Part shown: piece after piece, positions 43,232 to 52,112 of the stretch
How the letters are laid out: each line of letters begins with the position of its first letter
Position numbering within the stretch: position 1 is the first letter of the stretch
Translations under genes and position numbers: made by a program
Notes under the pieces: generated by a model
Database searches by the model: none
What the model saw: the letters and a program-made list of their open reading frames with translations, nothing else
Told to the model about the DNA's origin: nothing
NCBI GenBank assembly: GCA_020633435.1
Contig: JACKDP010000002.1
Location: forward strand, 820,001-884,000
Length of the DNA: 64,000 bases
Origin: Myxococcales bacterium
GTDB taxonomy: Bacteria; Myxococcota_A; Bradymonadia; UBA7976; UBA1532
Direction: 5' to 3'

Positions 43232-45802
43232 ATGCTGACCGAGCTCGACCTCGCGCTCTACCTCGTCGCCCTCGCCTCGCCGGCCATCGATCCGCGGGTC
43301 CTCGCGCAGGCCGTGGCCGCGGTGGGGGCCGGGGCGCCGACGCTGGCCGAGGCCCTGCAGGCCGAGGGCGTGACGACCGCGACGCTGATGGCGCTGCCGG
43401 GCATGCGCGTGGACGAGCGGGACGCGACCATCGAGGGGGGCCTGCCCACCTTCGTCGACACCGGCTCCGAGGGCGGCGGGGACGAGGCGGGGCTGCAGGG
43501 CTACGCCGTCCTCGGCCTGTCCCCCGCCCGCTTCGCGCGGCGCTTCCAGGCCGGCGTCGAGCTCGGGCGCGGCGGCGTGGGGCGGGTGGTGGAGGCCCAC
43601 GACCAGCTCGTCGGGCGCACGGTGGCGCTCAAGACGCTGCACGCCGGCGGCAGCAACGCCTCGGCCCTGCGCCGCTTCGTGGCCGAGGCGCGCACGACGG
43701 CCCAGCTCGAGCACCCCAACGTGGTGCCCGTCTACGACTTCGGGGTGCTGCCCGACGGCACCCCGTGCTTCGCGATGAAGCGCGTCCGCGGCCGGTCGCT
43801 CAAGGCCGTCCTGGCGGGGCTGCTCGCCGACGATCCGACCTGCCGGGCCGCCTTCAGCCCCTACCGCCTGCTGCGCATCCTCATCGGCGTGGGCCAGGCC
43901 GTCGACTACGCCCACTCCCACGGCGTCGTGCACCGCGACCTGAAGCCCGACAACATCATGGTCGGCGACTTCGGCGAGGTCCTCGTCATGGACTGGGGCG
44001 TCGCGAAGGTGCTGCGGCGGGGCGCGGACGAGCCCGGCGGCGTCATCACGCTGACGGATGACGAGGGCGGCGGCACGCTGGCGGGCAGCATCGTCGGCAC
44101 CCCGGGGTACATGCCCCCCGAGCAGGCCCGCGGCGAGCACGATCGCATCGACGGCCGGGCCGACGTCTGGGCGCTGGGGGCCATCCTCTACGAGATCCTG
44201 ACGGGCCAGCGGCCCTTCCAGAGCGAGAACAGCACCCTGGCGGTGCTGGTGGCCACCTCCAGCCGCGACGTGCCCCGGGCCTCCTCGGTGGATCCGGCGC
44301 GGTCGGTGCCCGCCGATCTGGAGGAGATCTGCACCCGCGCCCTGGCCCGCGAGCCGGCCCAGCGCTACCCGTCTGCCCGGGCCCTCTGCGACGACATCGA
44401 GCTGTACCTGACGGGCACCCGCGAGCGCGACCGCCGCCAGGCGGAGGCCGACCGGCTGGTCGCCGAGGCGGAGGAGTCGCTCTGGTACCTGGGCATGCTC
44501 CGCGACGAGCTCGCCGACCTGCAGGCCCGGCTGGCCGAGCAGCCGCCGCTGTCGGGGCAGGAGCCCATCGCCCAGAAGCGGGTGTACTGGGCCGCCGAGG
44601 ACCGCTGCGCCTCCCTCGACCGCGAGCAGCGCCAGGCCTTCGGCTGGGCGGAGGGCAAGCTCATCCAGGCGGTGGAGCAGAGCCCCACCCACGAGAGCGC
44701 TCGCAGCCTGCTGGCCGACATGCACTGGCGCCGGTACCGGCAGGCGCGCTCCGCCCACGAGCTCGAGGCCGCCGAGGAGCACCTGAAGGCGGTGGCGCGC
44801 TACCGCCCCGCCGATCCGCGCCTGCGCCAGCCCATCGGGCTCACGCTGCAGACGTCGCCGGCGGGGGCCGAGGTGGTGCTGGCGCGGGTGGTGGAGCAGG
44901 ACCGCGTGCTCGTGTCGACGGCCGAGCGCAGCCTGGGCCAGGCGCCGCTGGTGGACGTGCCCATCCCGACCGGCCGCAGCACGCTGGAGATCCGCGTGCC
45001 CGGGCGGCGGCCCGTCTTCATCCCGGTCATGGCCTGGCAGGGCGACACGCTGAGCCTGGCGGTGGACGTCCCCACCGAGGCCGAGCTCGGCCCCGACTTC
45101 GCCTTCGTGCCCGGCGGCCACTACGTGCGCGGCACCGACCCCGAGGCCATCCTGGCGCGGCCGTCGGGCCTGGTGTACGTGCCCCCGTTCGCCATCGGGC
45201 GCTTCCCGGTGACCTGCGGGGAGTACTTCGAATTCCTCAATGATCTTCCGCGTGAAGACGCCCTGCGCCACGCGCCGCGGGCCCCGGGTCAGGGCATCAT
45301 CGTGCCCCCGGGGCCGAGCGGCTGGGCGGCGCCCGCGCTCGACGTCGACGGCGACGTCTGGGATCCACGCTGGCCCGTCTTCAACGTCAGCTACGAGGAC
45401 GCCGAGGCCTACGCCCGGTGGCGCAGCGACCGCGACGGGGTGGCCTACCGCCTGCCCACCGAGGACGAGTGGGAGAAGGCCGCCCGCGGGGCCGACGGGC
45501 GCGTCTTCCCGTGGGGGGATCACTTCGATCCGACGTTCTGCCGGATGCGCACCAGCGATCCGGGGGATCTGCTGCCGCGGCCGGTCGGCGACTACCCCGC
45601 CGATCGCTCGCCCTACGGCGTGCACGACATGGCGGGGGGCGTCCGGGAGTGGGTGGATGGCTGGCTGGAGAAGGGGCTGCGGTCCGCGCGGGGCGGCGCC
45701 TTCAACCACTACGCCTTCCTGTGCCGGGCGGCGAGCCGGTTCGGCTACTCGCCCCGGACGGCCATCGCGGGGCTGGGCTTCCGGCTGGTGAAGGGGCTCT
45801 AG
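43232..45802 (+). CDS. Ser/Thr protein kinase fused to PEGA-like and SUMF1-type domains
   Basis: 856 residues. After a ~100-residue N-terminal region comes a kinase domain (about 105-405): LGRGGVGRVVEA, Lys in TVALKTLH, catalytic loop VVHRDLKPDNIMV, MDWGVAK in place of DFG, and GTPGYMPPEQ. A helical region with ERDRRQAEADRLVAEAEESL and ERSLG follows, then a PEGA-like strand set (TLQTSPAGAEVVLARVV) and a C-terminal FGE-sulfatase domain (FAFVPGGHYVRGTD to GLGFRLVKGL). No membrane segment is evident, so the SUMF1 domain should be cytoplasmic. This fusion type is known from Planctomycetes and Myxococcota but its role is not. No Shine-Dalgarno seen. Its stop shares CTAG with the converging PKD gene. 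Confidence 0.9.
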   Translation: MLTELDLALYLVALASPAIDPRVLAQAVAAVGAGAPTLAEALQAEGVTTATLMALPGMRVDERDATIEGGLPTFVDTGSEGGGDEAGLQGYAVLGLSPARFARRFQAGVELGRGGVGRVVEAHDQLVGRTVALKTLHAGGSNASALRRFVAEARTTAQLEHPNVVPVYDFGVLPDGTPCFAMKRVRGRSLKAVLAGLLADDPTCRAAFSPYRLLRILIGVGQAVDYAHSHGVVHRDLKPDNIMVGDFGEVLVMDWGVAKVLRRGADEPGGVITLTDDEGGGTLAGSIVGTPGYMPPEQARGEHDRIDGRADVWALGAILYEILTGQRPFQSENSTLAVLVATSSRDVPRASSVDPARSVPADLEEICTRALAREPAQRYPSARALCDDIELYLTGTRERDRRQAEADRLVAEAEESLWYLGMLRDELADLQARLAEQPPLSGQEPIAQKRVYWAAEDRCASLDREQRQAFGWAEGKLIQAVEQSPTHESARSLLADMHWRRYRQARSAHELEAAEEHLKAVARYRPADPRLRQPIGLTLQTSPAGAEVVLARVVEQDRVLVSTAERSLGQAPLVDVPIPTGRSTLEIRVPGRRPVFIPVMAWQGDTLSLAVDVPTEAELGPDFAFVPGGHYVRGTDPEAILARPSGLVYVPPFAIGRFPVTCGEYFEFLNDLPREDALRHAPRAPGQGIIVPPGPSGWAAPALDVDGDVWDPRWPVFNVSYEDAEAYARWRSDRDGVAYRLPTEDEWEKAARGADGRVFPWGDHFDPTFCRMRTSDPGDLLPRPVGDYPADRSPYGVHDMAGGVREWVDGWLEKGLRSARGGAFNHYAFLCRAASRFGYSPRTAIAGLGFRLVKGL

Positions 45803-48800
45803 CGGCGACGACGCCGCAGGCCGATGAGGCCGAGGGCCAGCAGGGCCAGGCTCCAGGGGGAGTCGGCGCTGCGGCCCACCACGCTGCAGCAGCCATCGCT
45901 GGCGCCACCGCCGCCGCCACCCTGCGCCTCGATGGCGAACGACCAGGGCGCCGTCTTGCCGGCGCTGTTGCCGCCCTCGTCGAAGGCCTCCACCTGCCAC
46001 TGGTAGCTCTTGCCGGCCTCGACGCGGTTGCCCAGGCAGAAGCCCTGGTTCATCAGGGGCACGGAGTCGCCGCACTCGCCGGTGTCGAGGCAGTAGGTCA
46101 CCACGTAGGTCACGGCGGTGCGCTCGGGATCGAGCACCGGCGTCCACGTCACGCAGGCGTCGTTCAGGCGCACCTTGCCGCCGTCCACGGGCGTCTGGTG
46201 CATCGGCTGGGGCGGCGGGTGGTCGACGGCCGAGACGAAGAACGTCACGGCGGCGGCTTCGGAGACGGCGCCGCCGTCATCCACGGCGTGCACCTCGAGG
46301 GTGTGGTCCGTGTCCTCGATGAGCGAGACCGTCGGCGTCCAGTGGGCCTCCTGCCCCTGGGGCACGATGACCGGCTCGCTCTCCTCCAGGTACTCGGGGG
46401 CGCCGGCCTGGCGGACGCGGAAGACGTAGCCCACCTCGGTGTCGTCGTCGTCGCGCACCTGGCCCGCCACGCACTCCGGCGTGAGGGACGTCACCAGCGC
46501 GCCCTCGGTGGGGGCGATGATGACGGGCACGGACGGGCCCTGGTTCTGGGTGTCGATGGTGAAGGCCCAGCGCTCGCTCGGCTCGGACAGGGCGCCCGCC
46601 TCGTCCTCGGCCACCACGTCCCAGAGGAAGGTGCCGTTCTCGCTCAGGCCCGCCCCCGACGTGTCGAAGATGACGACGCCGTCGCCGGGCTGGCCGACGC
46701 CGTTGGTGAAGGCCTCGCCGTTGCGGCGGTAGATGCGGAACTTGTAGACGAGGGCGTCGCCGTCCGGGTCGACCGAGGGCAGCACCACCAGCGAGGGCGC
46801 CACGGTGTCGACGATGCTCTGGTCGGGGGGCGACGAGAGCACGGGGGCCGACGGCGGCTGGTTCTGGGCGTTGGTGCGGAAGCGCCAGACGTCCGAGAAC
46901 GGGCTGCGCACGCCGCCGCCGATGGCCGCCGCGCGCCAGTAGTAGTCCTGGTCTTCCAGCAGCGTGCCGGCGTCGGGCGTCCAGCGGTTCTGGTTGGCGC
47001 CGTCCTCCTGGGGCTGCGGGTCGCTCAGCAGGATGGGCTCGGACAGCTCGGCGTCGGCGTAGATCTCGTAGACGATGAACAGCTCGTCGTCCTCGCGATC
47101 CGACGACACCGCGCTCACCAGGAACGTCGGCGTCAGCGTCTCGACGCGGGCCCCGTTGGCCGGCGCGATGAGCTCGGGGACGGAGGCCCCCTCGTAGATG
47201 AAGGGATCGGTGCCCTCATCCCACTCCACCAGGTTGCTGCGGCCGTCGTTGTCGGGATCGGCGTCGGCGTCGTCGGGGTTGGTGGGATCCAGGCAGATGG
47301 AGCCATCGGCGTTGCAGGTGTTGCGCTCGAAGGTGTCGGGCAGGCCGTCGGCGTCCTCGTCCTGGGGCAGCACGGGCACGATGAGCTCGGTGCGGGCGGT
47401 GCCGCCGTCGCCGTCGGCCACGGTGATCGTCAGGGTGATGGGGCTGGCCAGGAACTGGTCGAACGTCGGGACCCAGTCGATGAGGCCGATCTGGGCGTCG
47501 ATGGACACGCCGGCCGGCGGATCGATGAGGCCGTAGGTGAGCGGATCGGCCGCGCCGGCCGGGTCCTCGGCGGGCACGACGAGGTTGTAGGGCTGGCCCT
47601 CGATGGCCGGCCGGACGAACTCCACCGGGATGAAGTGCGGCGCGACGTTGGCCACGATCATCTGGGCGCGGGCCACGTCGCTCTCGCCGCCGTCATCGTC
47701 GATGGCCTGGACCTGGGCGTTGAAGATGGCGTCGTCGAGGGCCGGCAGGCGGAAGCGCAGGCTCTCGTCGCCGTCGACCACCACCTCGCGCTCCTCCCCC
47801 TGCACCGTCCAGCGCAGGCGGAAGGTGTCGGCCGAGCCGGGGTCGGTCACCTCGGCCGTGAAGACCATCTCCTCGCCCTCGTTGACGGGCGAGTTGGAGG
47901 ACAGGCGCACCGTCGGCGCGACGTTGGTGATCTCGATCTCGCGCAGGGCGTCGATGACGTCGTTGCCGTCGTCCACCACGACCCGCACGGTGAAGAAGCC
48001 GTTGTCCGGGTAGCGCCAGCGGACGAAGGGCTCGAGCTGCTGCTCGAACTCGAAGACCCCGTCGTTGTCCAGGTCGAAGCTGTAGGTCAGGCGGTCGTTG
48101 CCCGGATCGTCGGCCACGGCCCGCACCACGACCTCGGCGCCCTCGGGCTGGGGGCTCTCCAGGTCGACCTGCAGCCGCGGGATCTCGTTGCGCACCCGGA
48201 TGGGCGTCGTCAGCTCCACCTGGCCGCCGTCGCCGTCGTCCACGACGCAGCGGATGGTGAAGTCGCCCTGCTGGGCGAAGGTGTGGCGCTGCACCGGCTG
48301 GCGGCTGTCGATGAGCTCGAACTGGCCGTCCCCGTCGAAGTCCCAGTCGTAGGTCAGCACGTCGTCGCCGGGATCGGTGGCCTGGACGCTGACCTCGAAC
48401 TCCTGGCCCTCCACCACGAACTGCGGGGCGCGGATGCTGCCGGCGGGCGGGGCGTTGTTGACGGTGATCTCGGTGCTGCCGCTGGCGAAGGCGCCGTCGT
48501 CGTCGCGCACGCGCACGCCCACGATGTAGACGCCCTGCTGGCGGAAGATGTGCTCCACGAAGGGGTCGGCCTGGCCGGCCACGTCTTCGTCGAAGAGGCC
48601 GTCGTTGTCCAGGTCGAACGAGTAGTCGAGCACGTCGGCCGCGCCGCGGTCGAAGGCGTCGACGTCGATGGTGACGGGGCCGCCCTCGAAGACGGGGCCG
48701 GTGTTCGTCACGCTGCGGATCTCGGGCCGGGCGTTGAGGACGGAGACCTGGAACTCGCGCTCGTTGGCCGCCCCCTGGTCGTCGCTGACGCGCACCCGGA

Positions 48801-50373
48801 TGGTGTAGAGGCCGTTGTCGGGGAAGACGGTGGAGGTCGCGGCCAGGTCCTCGCCGCACCGCTCGAACATGCCGTCGTTGTCCAGATCATAGCAGTAGGT
48901 GATGACGTCGCCGCCCGCGTCCGAGGCCACCGTGTTGATGGCCACCTCGGCGCCCTCGAGCACCGGGCTGGCGGCGAAGAACTGCTGGATCTCGGGGCCG
49001 CGGTTGCCGACGACCACCGGGAAGACGCGCTCGTTGCTGCCGCCGTCGTCGTCGCGCACCCGCACCCGGGCCATGTACTGGCCGTCCTGGAGGTAGCGGT
49101 GCTCGTACTGGAGGTCGGCCACGTCGACCTCGTCGTAGGTGCCGTCGCCGTCCCAGTCGAAGTCGAGCAGCAGCTGGTCGGCCCCCGGATCCGTCACGCG
49201 CACCTCGACGGCCAGGCGCTGGCCCTCGTCGATGGGGCTGTCCGTGACGACGCCGTCGATGCGCGGGGCCACGTTGCGGACCGAGACGACCGCGGCGTGC
49301 ACGTCGCTCTTTCCGCCGGGATCCTGCACGCGGACGGCCACCGGGTAGGCGCCGTCGTCGTCGAACGTCACGAAGGCGTTGGCGCCCTGGGCGTCGTCGA
49401 ACTCGCCGTCGTCGTCCAGATCCCAGGCGTACTGCAGGACGGCCCCCTCGGCGTCGTAGGAGCGCACCGCGGAGAGCGCCACCTGGGAGCCCTCGCTGGC
49501 GTTGTAGGGGCCGCCGGCGTCGGCGAGCGGGCTCGCGTTGGCGGGATCGACGTCGAAGTTGGCGATGGCGCGGCGGGTCGCCTCATCGAGGCCGAAGAGC
49601 AGGTCGACGCTCTGGGCCTCCAGCAGGTGCTCCACCTCGTCCAGGGCCGCCACCCGCAGGGCCTCGTGCACCACCGCGGACAGCAGGATGATGGTCTGGC
49701 CAGGCTGCACGGTGACGTCGCGGTACTCCCAGGCCACCGCCCCCCGCCGCCCGGGCTCCACCAGATCGGTGGCGATGCGCGCCGGCGCGAAGCGGGCGCC
49801 GGACCCGAAGACCAGCAGGCCCACCGCCGGGGCGCTGCCCTCGGCGTCCTCGTCATCCAGGAGCAGCCAGCGATCCGAGGGCGCGGCGAAGGCGTCGTCG
49901 GAGTGGGTGCGCCAGAGCGTCGCCGCCGCGTCCGCGATGGCGCCGCCGCCGGCCCGCACCGTCCCGATGCGCACCGCCACCGTCACCGGGGCGCCGCCGT
50001 CGTTCGTGAGGGTGTCGAGGTAGCGGACGAAGCCGTCCGCGTCCGCCTGGCCGGCCGAGGGCACGTAGATGCGCCGCTGGACCAGGAGGCCGGCCATGCG
50101 CACCGGCGCCATGGCCCGCTGCCGCTGGTTGAGCTCCGCCTGGGAGGCCCCGCCGTTGGCGTCGTAGATGTCCGCCGGGGCGCAGGCCGCGTCGCAGTCG
50201 GCGCAGACCCGCACACACAGCTCGGGCCAGGCGCCGAAGTTCGCCGGTCCCGTCAGCTCGCCGCGGCCCGTGTCTTCGATGCGGAAGGTGGTCCCGTTGG
50301 GACCCACCAGGTCGACCCGCGCCTGGGCCGGGAAGGCCCCCAGCAACAGGCAGATTGCCAGCAGACTGCGCAT
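45799..50373 (-). CDS. Giant secreted PKD/Ig-repeat protein with MYXO-CTERM-like tail
   Basis: 1524 residues. A signal peptide (LLAICLLLGAFPAQA) leads an N-terminal domain of ~290 residues. About eight PKD/Ig-like repeats follow, each with a W/Y-D-[FL]-D-x-D-G calcium-like loop (YAWDLDDDGEFDDAQ, LDFDWDGDGTYDEV, YSFDLDNDGLFDED, YDWDFDGDGQFELI). Then a cadherin-like stretch, a TSP3-like Asp loop (DEDADGLPDTFERN, DADADPDNDGRSN) and fibronectin-like repeats. The end has CC, a hydrophobic stretch (WSLALLALGLIGL) and RRRRR, a MYXO-CTERM-type sorting signal. Probably a long calcium-stabilised surface stalk or adhesin. Last gene of the minus-strand run from 59158; 125 bases separate it from the kinase gene. 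Confidence 0.9.
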   Translation of the reverse strand: MRSLLAICLLLGAFPAQARVDLVGPNGTTFRIEDTGRGELTGPANFGAWPELCVRVCADCDAACAPADIYDANGGASQAELNQRQRAMAPVRMAGLLVQRRIYVPSAGQADADGFVRYLDTLTNDGGAPVTVAVRIGTVRAGGGAIADAAATLWRTHSDDAFAAPSDRWLLLDDEDAEGSAPAVGLLVFGSGARFAPARIATDLVEPGRRGAVAWEYRDVTVQPGQTIILLSAVVHEALRVAALDEVEHLLEAQSVDLLFGLDEATRRAIANFDVDPANASPLADAGGPYNASEGSQVALSAVRSYDAEGAVLQYAWDLDDDGEFDDAQGANAFVTFDDDGAYPVAVRVQDPGGKSDVHAAVVSVRNVAPRIDGVVTDSPIDEGQRLAVEVRVTDPGADQLLLDFDWDGDGTYDEVDVADLQYEHRYLQDGQYMARVRVRDDDGGSNERVFPVVVGNRGPEIQQFFAASPVLEGAEVAINTVASDAGGDVITYCYDLDNDGMFERCGEDLAATSTVFPDNGLYTIRVRVSDDQGAANEREFQVSVLNARPEIRSVTNTGPVFEGGPVTIDVDAFDRGAADVLDYSFDLDNDGLFDEDVAGQADPFVEHIFRQQGVYIVGVRVRDDDGAFASGSTEITVNNAPPAGSIRAPQFVVEGQEFEVSVQATDPGDDVLTYDWDFDGDGQFELIDSRQPVQRHTFAQQGDFTIRCVVDDGDGGQVELTTPIRVRNEIPRLQVDLESPQPEGAEVVVRAVADDPGNDRLTYSFDLDNDGVFEFEQQLEPFVRWRYPDNGFFTVRVVVDDGNDVIDALREIEITNVAPTVRLSSNSPVNEGEEMVFTAEVTDPGSADTFRLRWTVQGEEREVVVDGDESLRFRLPALDDAIFNAQVQAIDDDGGESDVARAQMIVANVAPHFIPVEFVRPAIEGQPYNLVVPAEDPAGAADPLTYGLIDPPAGVSIDAQIGLIDWVPTFDQFLASPITLTITVADGDGGTARTELIVPVLPQDEDADGLPDTFERNTCNADGSICLDPTNPDDADADPDNDGRSNLVEWDEGTDPFIYEGASVPELIAPANGARVETLTPTFLVSAVSSDREDDELFIVYEIYADAELSEPILLSDPQPQEDGANQNRWTPDAGTLLEDQDYYWRAAAIGGGVRSPFSDVWRFRTNAQNQPPSAPVLSSPPDQSIVDTVAPSLVVLPSVDPDGDALVYKFRIYRRNGEAFTNGVGQPGDGVVIFDTSGAGLSENGTFLWDVVAEDEAGALSEPSERWAFTIDTQNQGPSVPVIIAPTEGALVTSLTPECVAGQVRDDDDTEVGYVFRVRQAGAPEYLEESEPVIVPQGQEAHWTPTVSLIEDTDHTLEVHAVDDGGAVSEAAAVTFFVSAVDHPPPQPMHQTPVDGGKVRLNDACVTWTPVLDPERTAVTYVVTYCLDTGECGDSVPLMNQGFCLGNRVEAGKSYQWQVEAFDEGGNSAGKTAPWSFAIEAQGGGGGGASDGCCSVVGRSADSPWSLALLALGLIGLRRRRR

Positions 50374-50401
50374 CCTGGTCCGCTCCTATCTTGCTCGCGT
50401 G

Positions 50402-50443
50402 CGTCGAGCGCCGCCCCGGGCACCCCGGGGCCGAGTCTCGACG
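50402..50443. terminator. Two-part GC hairpin between kinase and PKD genes
   Basis: An inner perfect 8-bp stem (GCCCCGGG / CCCGGGGC, loop of three, 50413-50431) sits inside an outer 7-bp stem (CGTCGAG 50402-50408 with CTCGACG 50437-50443). There is no T run. It lies after the kinase stop and 29 bases before the PKD start, so it could be a partial terminator or a leader structure. Confidence 0.4.
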
Positions 50444-50498
50444 ACCGCGCCGTCCAAGTCCAGCCCGCGCGCGCACCGGGGCGCACACGGTCCCCCCC

Positions 50499-52112
50499 TC
50501 AGCGATAGCCGACGGCCACGGCGAGATCCACGGCCGCCTGGGCCAGCGCGCGGGCCTGCGCCCGCTCCAGATCATCCAGATCCACCCGCAGCGCCATGCG
50601 CCGCGCGGCGAGCTGCTCGCGCTCCGTGAGGATGCGCGCGCGCTCCAGCACCAGCTCCGACTCCAGGGCCGCCCGCTCCGCCGAGACCCGCGCGCGCCGG
50701 CGCGTCAGGTTGGCGTACTGCATGCCGATCCGCCGGCGCCGCGCCGTGATGCCGTCCGCGGCCTCCGCCGAGGCGATCTGCGCCTCCAGCAGATCGAGGC
50801 GGCCGGGGGCCAGCACGCTCTGCAGCGCCCCCGTCTGCTGGGCAGGCCCCGCGTTGGCCAGGCCATCGAGGATGGCGCGGGCGTGATCGAGCCCGAAGAG
50901 CGCGTTGCCCTCCTCGGCGTCCTGGCGCGCGAGCGTGCGCAGCTCCTCCGCCAGCGAGGCCTCGAGCTGCACCTGGTCCTGCAGCTGCAGCTCCCGCCGC
51001 GCCAGGGTGTCCTTCAGCTCGACCAGGGCGTCCTCGACGAGGGCCAGCTCCGTCCCCAGGGCCTCCACCCGCTGCCGCACCTGGTCGAGCTCGCCCAGAT
51101 CCTCCAGCAGCGAGCCGGGGAGCTGGGACTCGTCGAACCAGCGCCGGGCGATGGCCTCGCGCAGCACGCGCTCCACGGCCGCGTTGTCGCCGGGCTCCAG
51201 GCGCTCGGGCAGGCCGAGGGGCGAGTTGGCCACGGTGGGGGCGCGGGGGCCGCCGCCGAGGAAGGGCTGCAGCGCCTGCAACAGCGCGTCCGCGCTGGCG
51301 AATCGGGCCGCGGGATCCTTGGCGAGGCAGCGCAGGACCACGGCCTCCAGCTCGGCCGGCACGTCCGGCGCGAGGGGCCGCAGCCGCGGCGGCGGCGAGA
51401 AGCAGTGGTGCTCGGCCAGCTCGCCCGCGCCCTGGCCGATGAACGGCAGCCGCCCCGTGAGGCCCTCGAAGAGGATGACCCCCATGGCGTAGATGTCGGT
51501 CGCCGGGGAGATCTCCTGGCCCAGCGCCAGCTCCGGCGGCAGGTACTCGGGGGTGCCCAGGACGAGCCCCTGGACCGTCTGCACGAGGGAGTGCGGCTGG
51601 GCGCCGAGCAGCTTCGCGATGCCAAAGTCGAGCATCTTCACGAAGTCGTCCTGGCCGTCGCGCCGCACCAGGAAGACGTTGTCGGGCTTGATGTCGCGGT
51701 GGATGATGTCGAGCTGGTGGGCCCGCGCCAGGGCCGACAGCATCTGCGCGGCGATGGGCAGCATGCGCTCGGCCGTGACCTGGCGCCCGACGCTGACCAG
51801 GTGGGCCAGCGTCTTGCCCTCCAGGTACTCCATCGCGATGTAGGGCAGGCCGTCGGCGGTGCGGCCCCAGCCGTAGACCTCGACGACGTTCTGGTGGTCG
51901 ATGCGGGTGATGGCCCGCGCCTCCTGCTCCAGGCGGCGGTCGGCGGCCATGTTGGCCGGCAGCCCGGCCTGCAGGATCTTGATGGCGACGCCGCGTCCGG
52001 TGAGGCGCTCCCGGGCGAAGTACACCCGGCTCATGCCCCCGCGGCCCAGCAGCCGCTCCAGGACGTACTCGCCGACGCGAGCGCCCTGGCCGTCGAGGTC
52101 GCCGTCGCTCAC
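50499..52112 (-). CDS. Ser/Thr protein kinase with C-terminal coiled coil
   Basis: 537 residues from GTG 52112, whose first bases overlap the previous stop (GTGA). Kinase domain (residues ~13-275): LLGRGGMSRVYFARE, Lys in GVAIKIL, IIHRDIKPDNVFL, LDFGIAK, GTPEYLPPELALG. A GPRAPT linker leads to ~220 residues of heptad-rich helix (LELDQVRQRVEAL-like, QLQDQVQLEASLAEELRTLA, RRARVSAERAALESELVLER). No membrane segment, so cytoplasmic. It is co-translated with the propeller lipoprotein and lies in the same run as two FHA proteins, which bind phospho-Thr; they are natural candidates for substrates or readers. That link is inference. Confidence 0.9.
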   Translation of the reverse strand: MSDGDLDGQGARVGEYVLERLLGRGGMSRVYFARERLTGRGVAIKILQAGLPANMAADRRLEQEARAITRIDHQNVVEVYGWGRTADGLPYIAMEYLEGKTLAHLVSVGRQVTAERMLPIAAQMLSALARAHQLDIIHRDIKPDNVFLVRRDGQDDFVKMLDFGIAKLLGAQPHSLVQTVQGLVLGTPEYLPPELALGQEISPATDIYAMGVILFEGLTGRLPFIGQGAGELAEHHCFSPPPRLRPLAPDVPAELEAVVLRCLAKDPAARFASADALLQALQPFLGGGPRAPTVANSPLGLPERLEPGDNAAVERVLREAIARRWFDESQLPGSLLEDLGELDQVRQRVEALGTELALVEDALVELKDTLARRELQLQDQVQLEASLAEELRTLARQDAEEGNALFGLDHARAILDGLANAGPAQQTGALQSVLAPGRLDLLEAQIASAEAADGITARRRRIGMQYANLTRRRARVSAERAALESELVLERARILTEREQLAARRMALRVDLDDLERAQARALAQAAVDLAVAVGYR

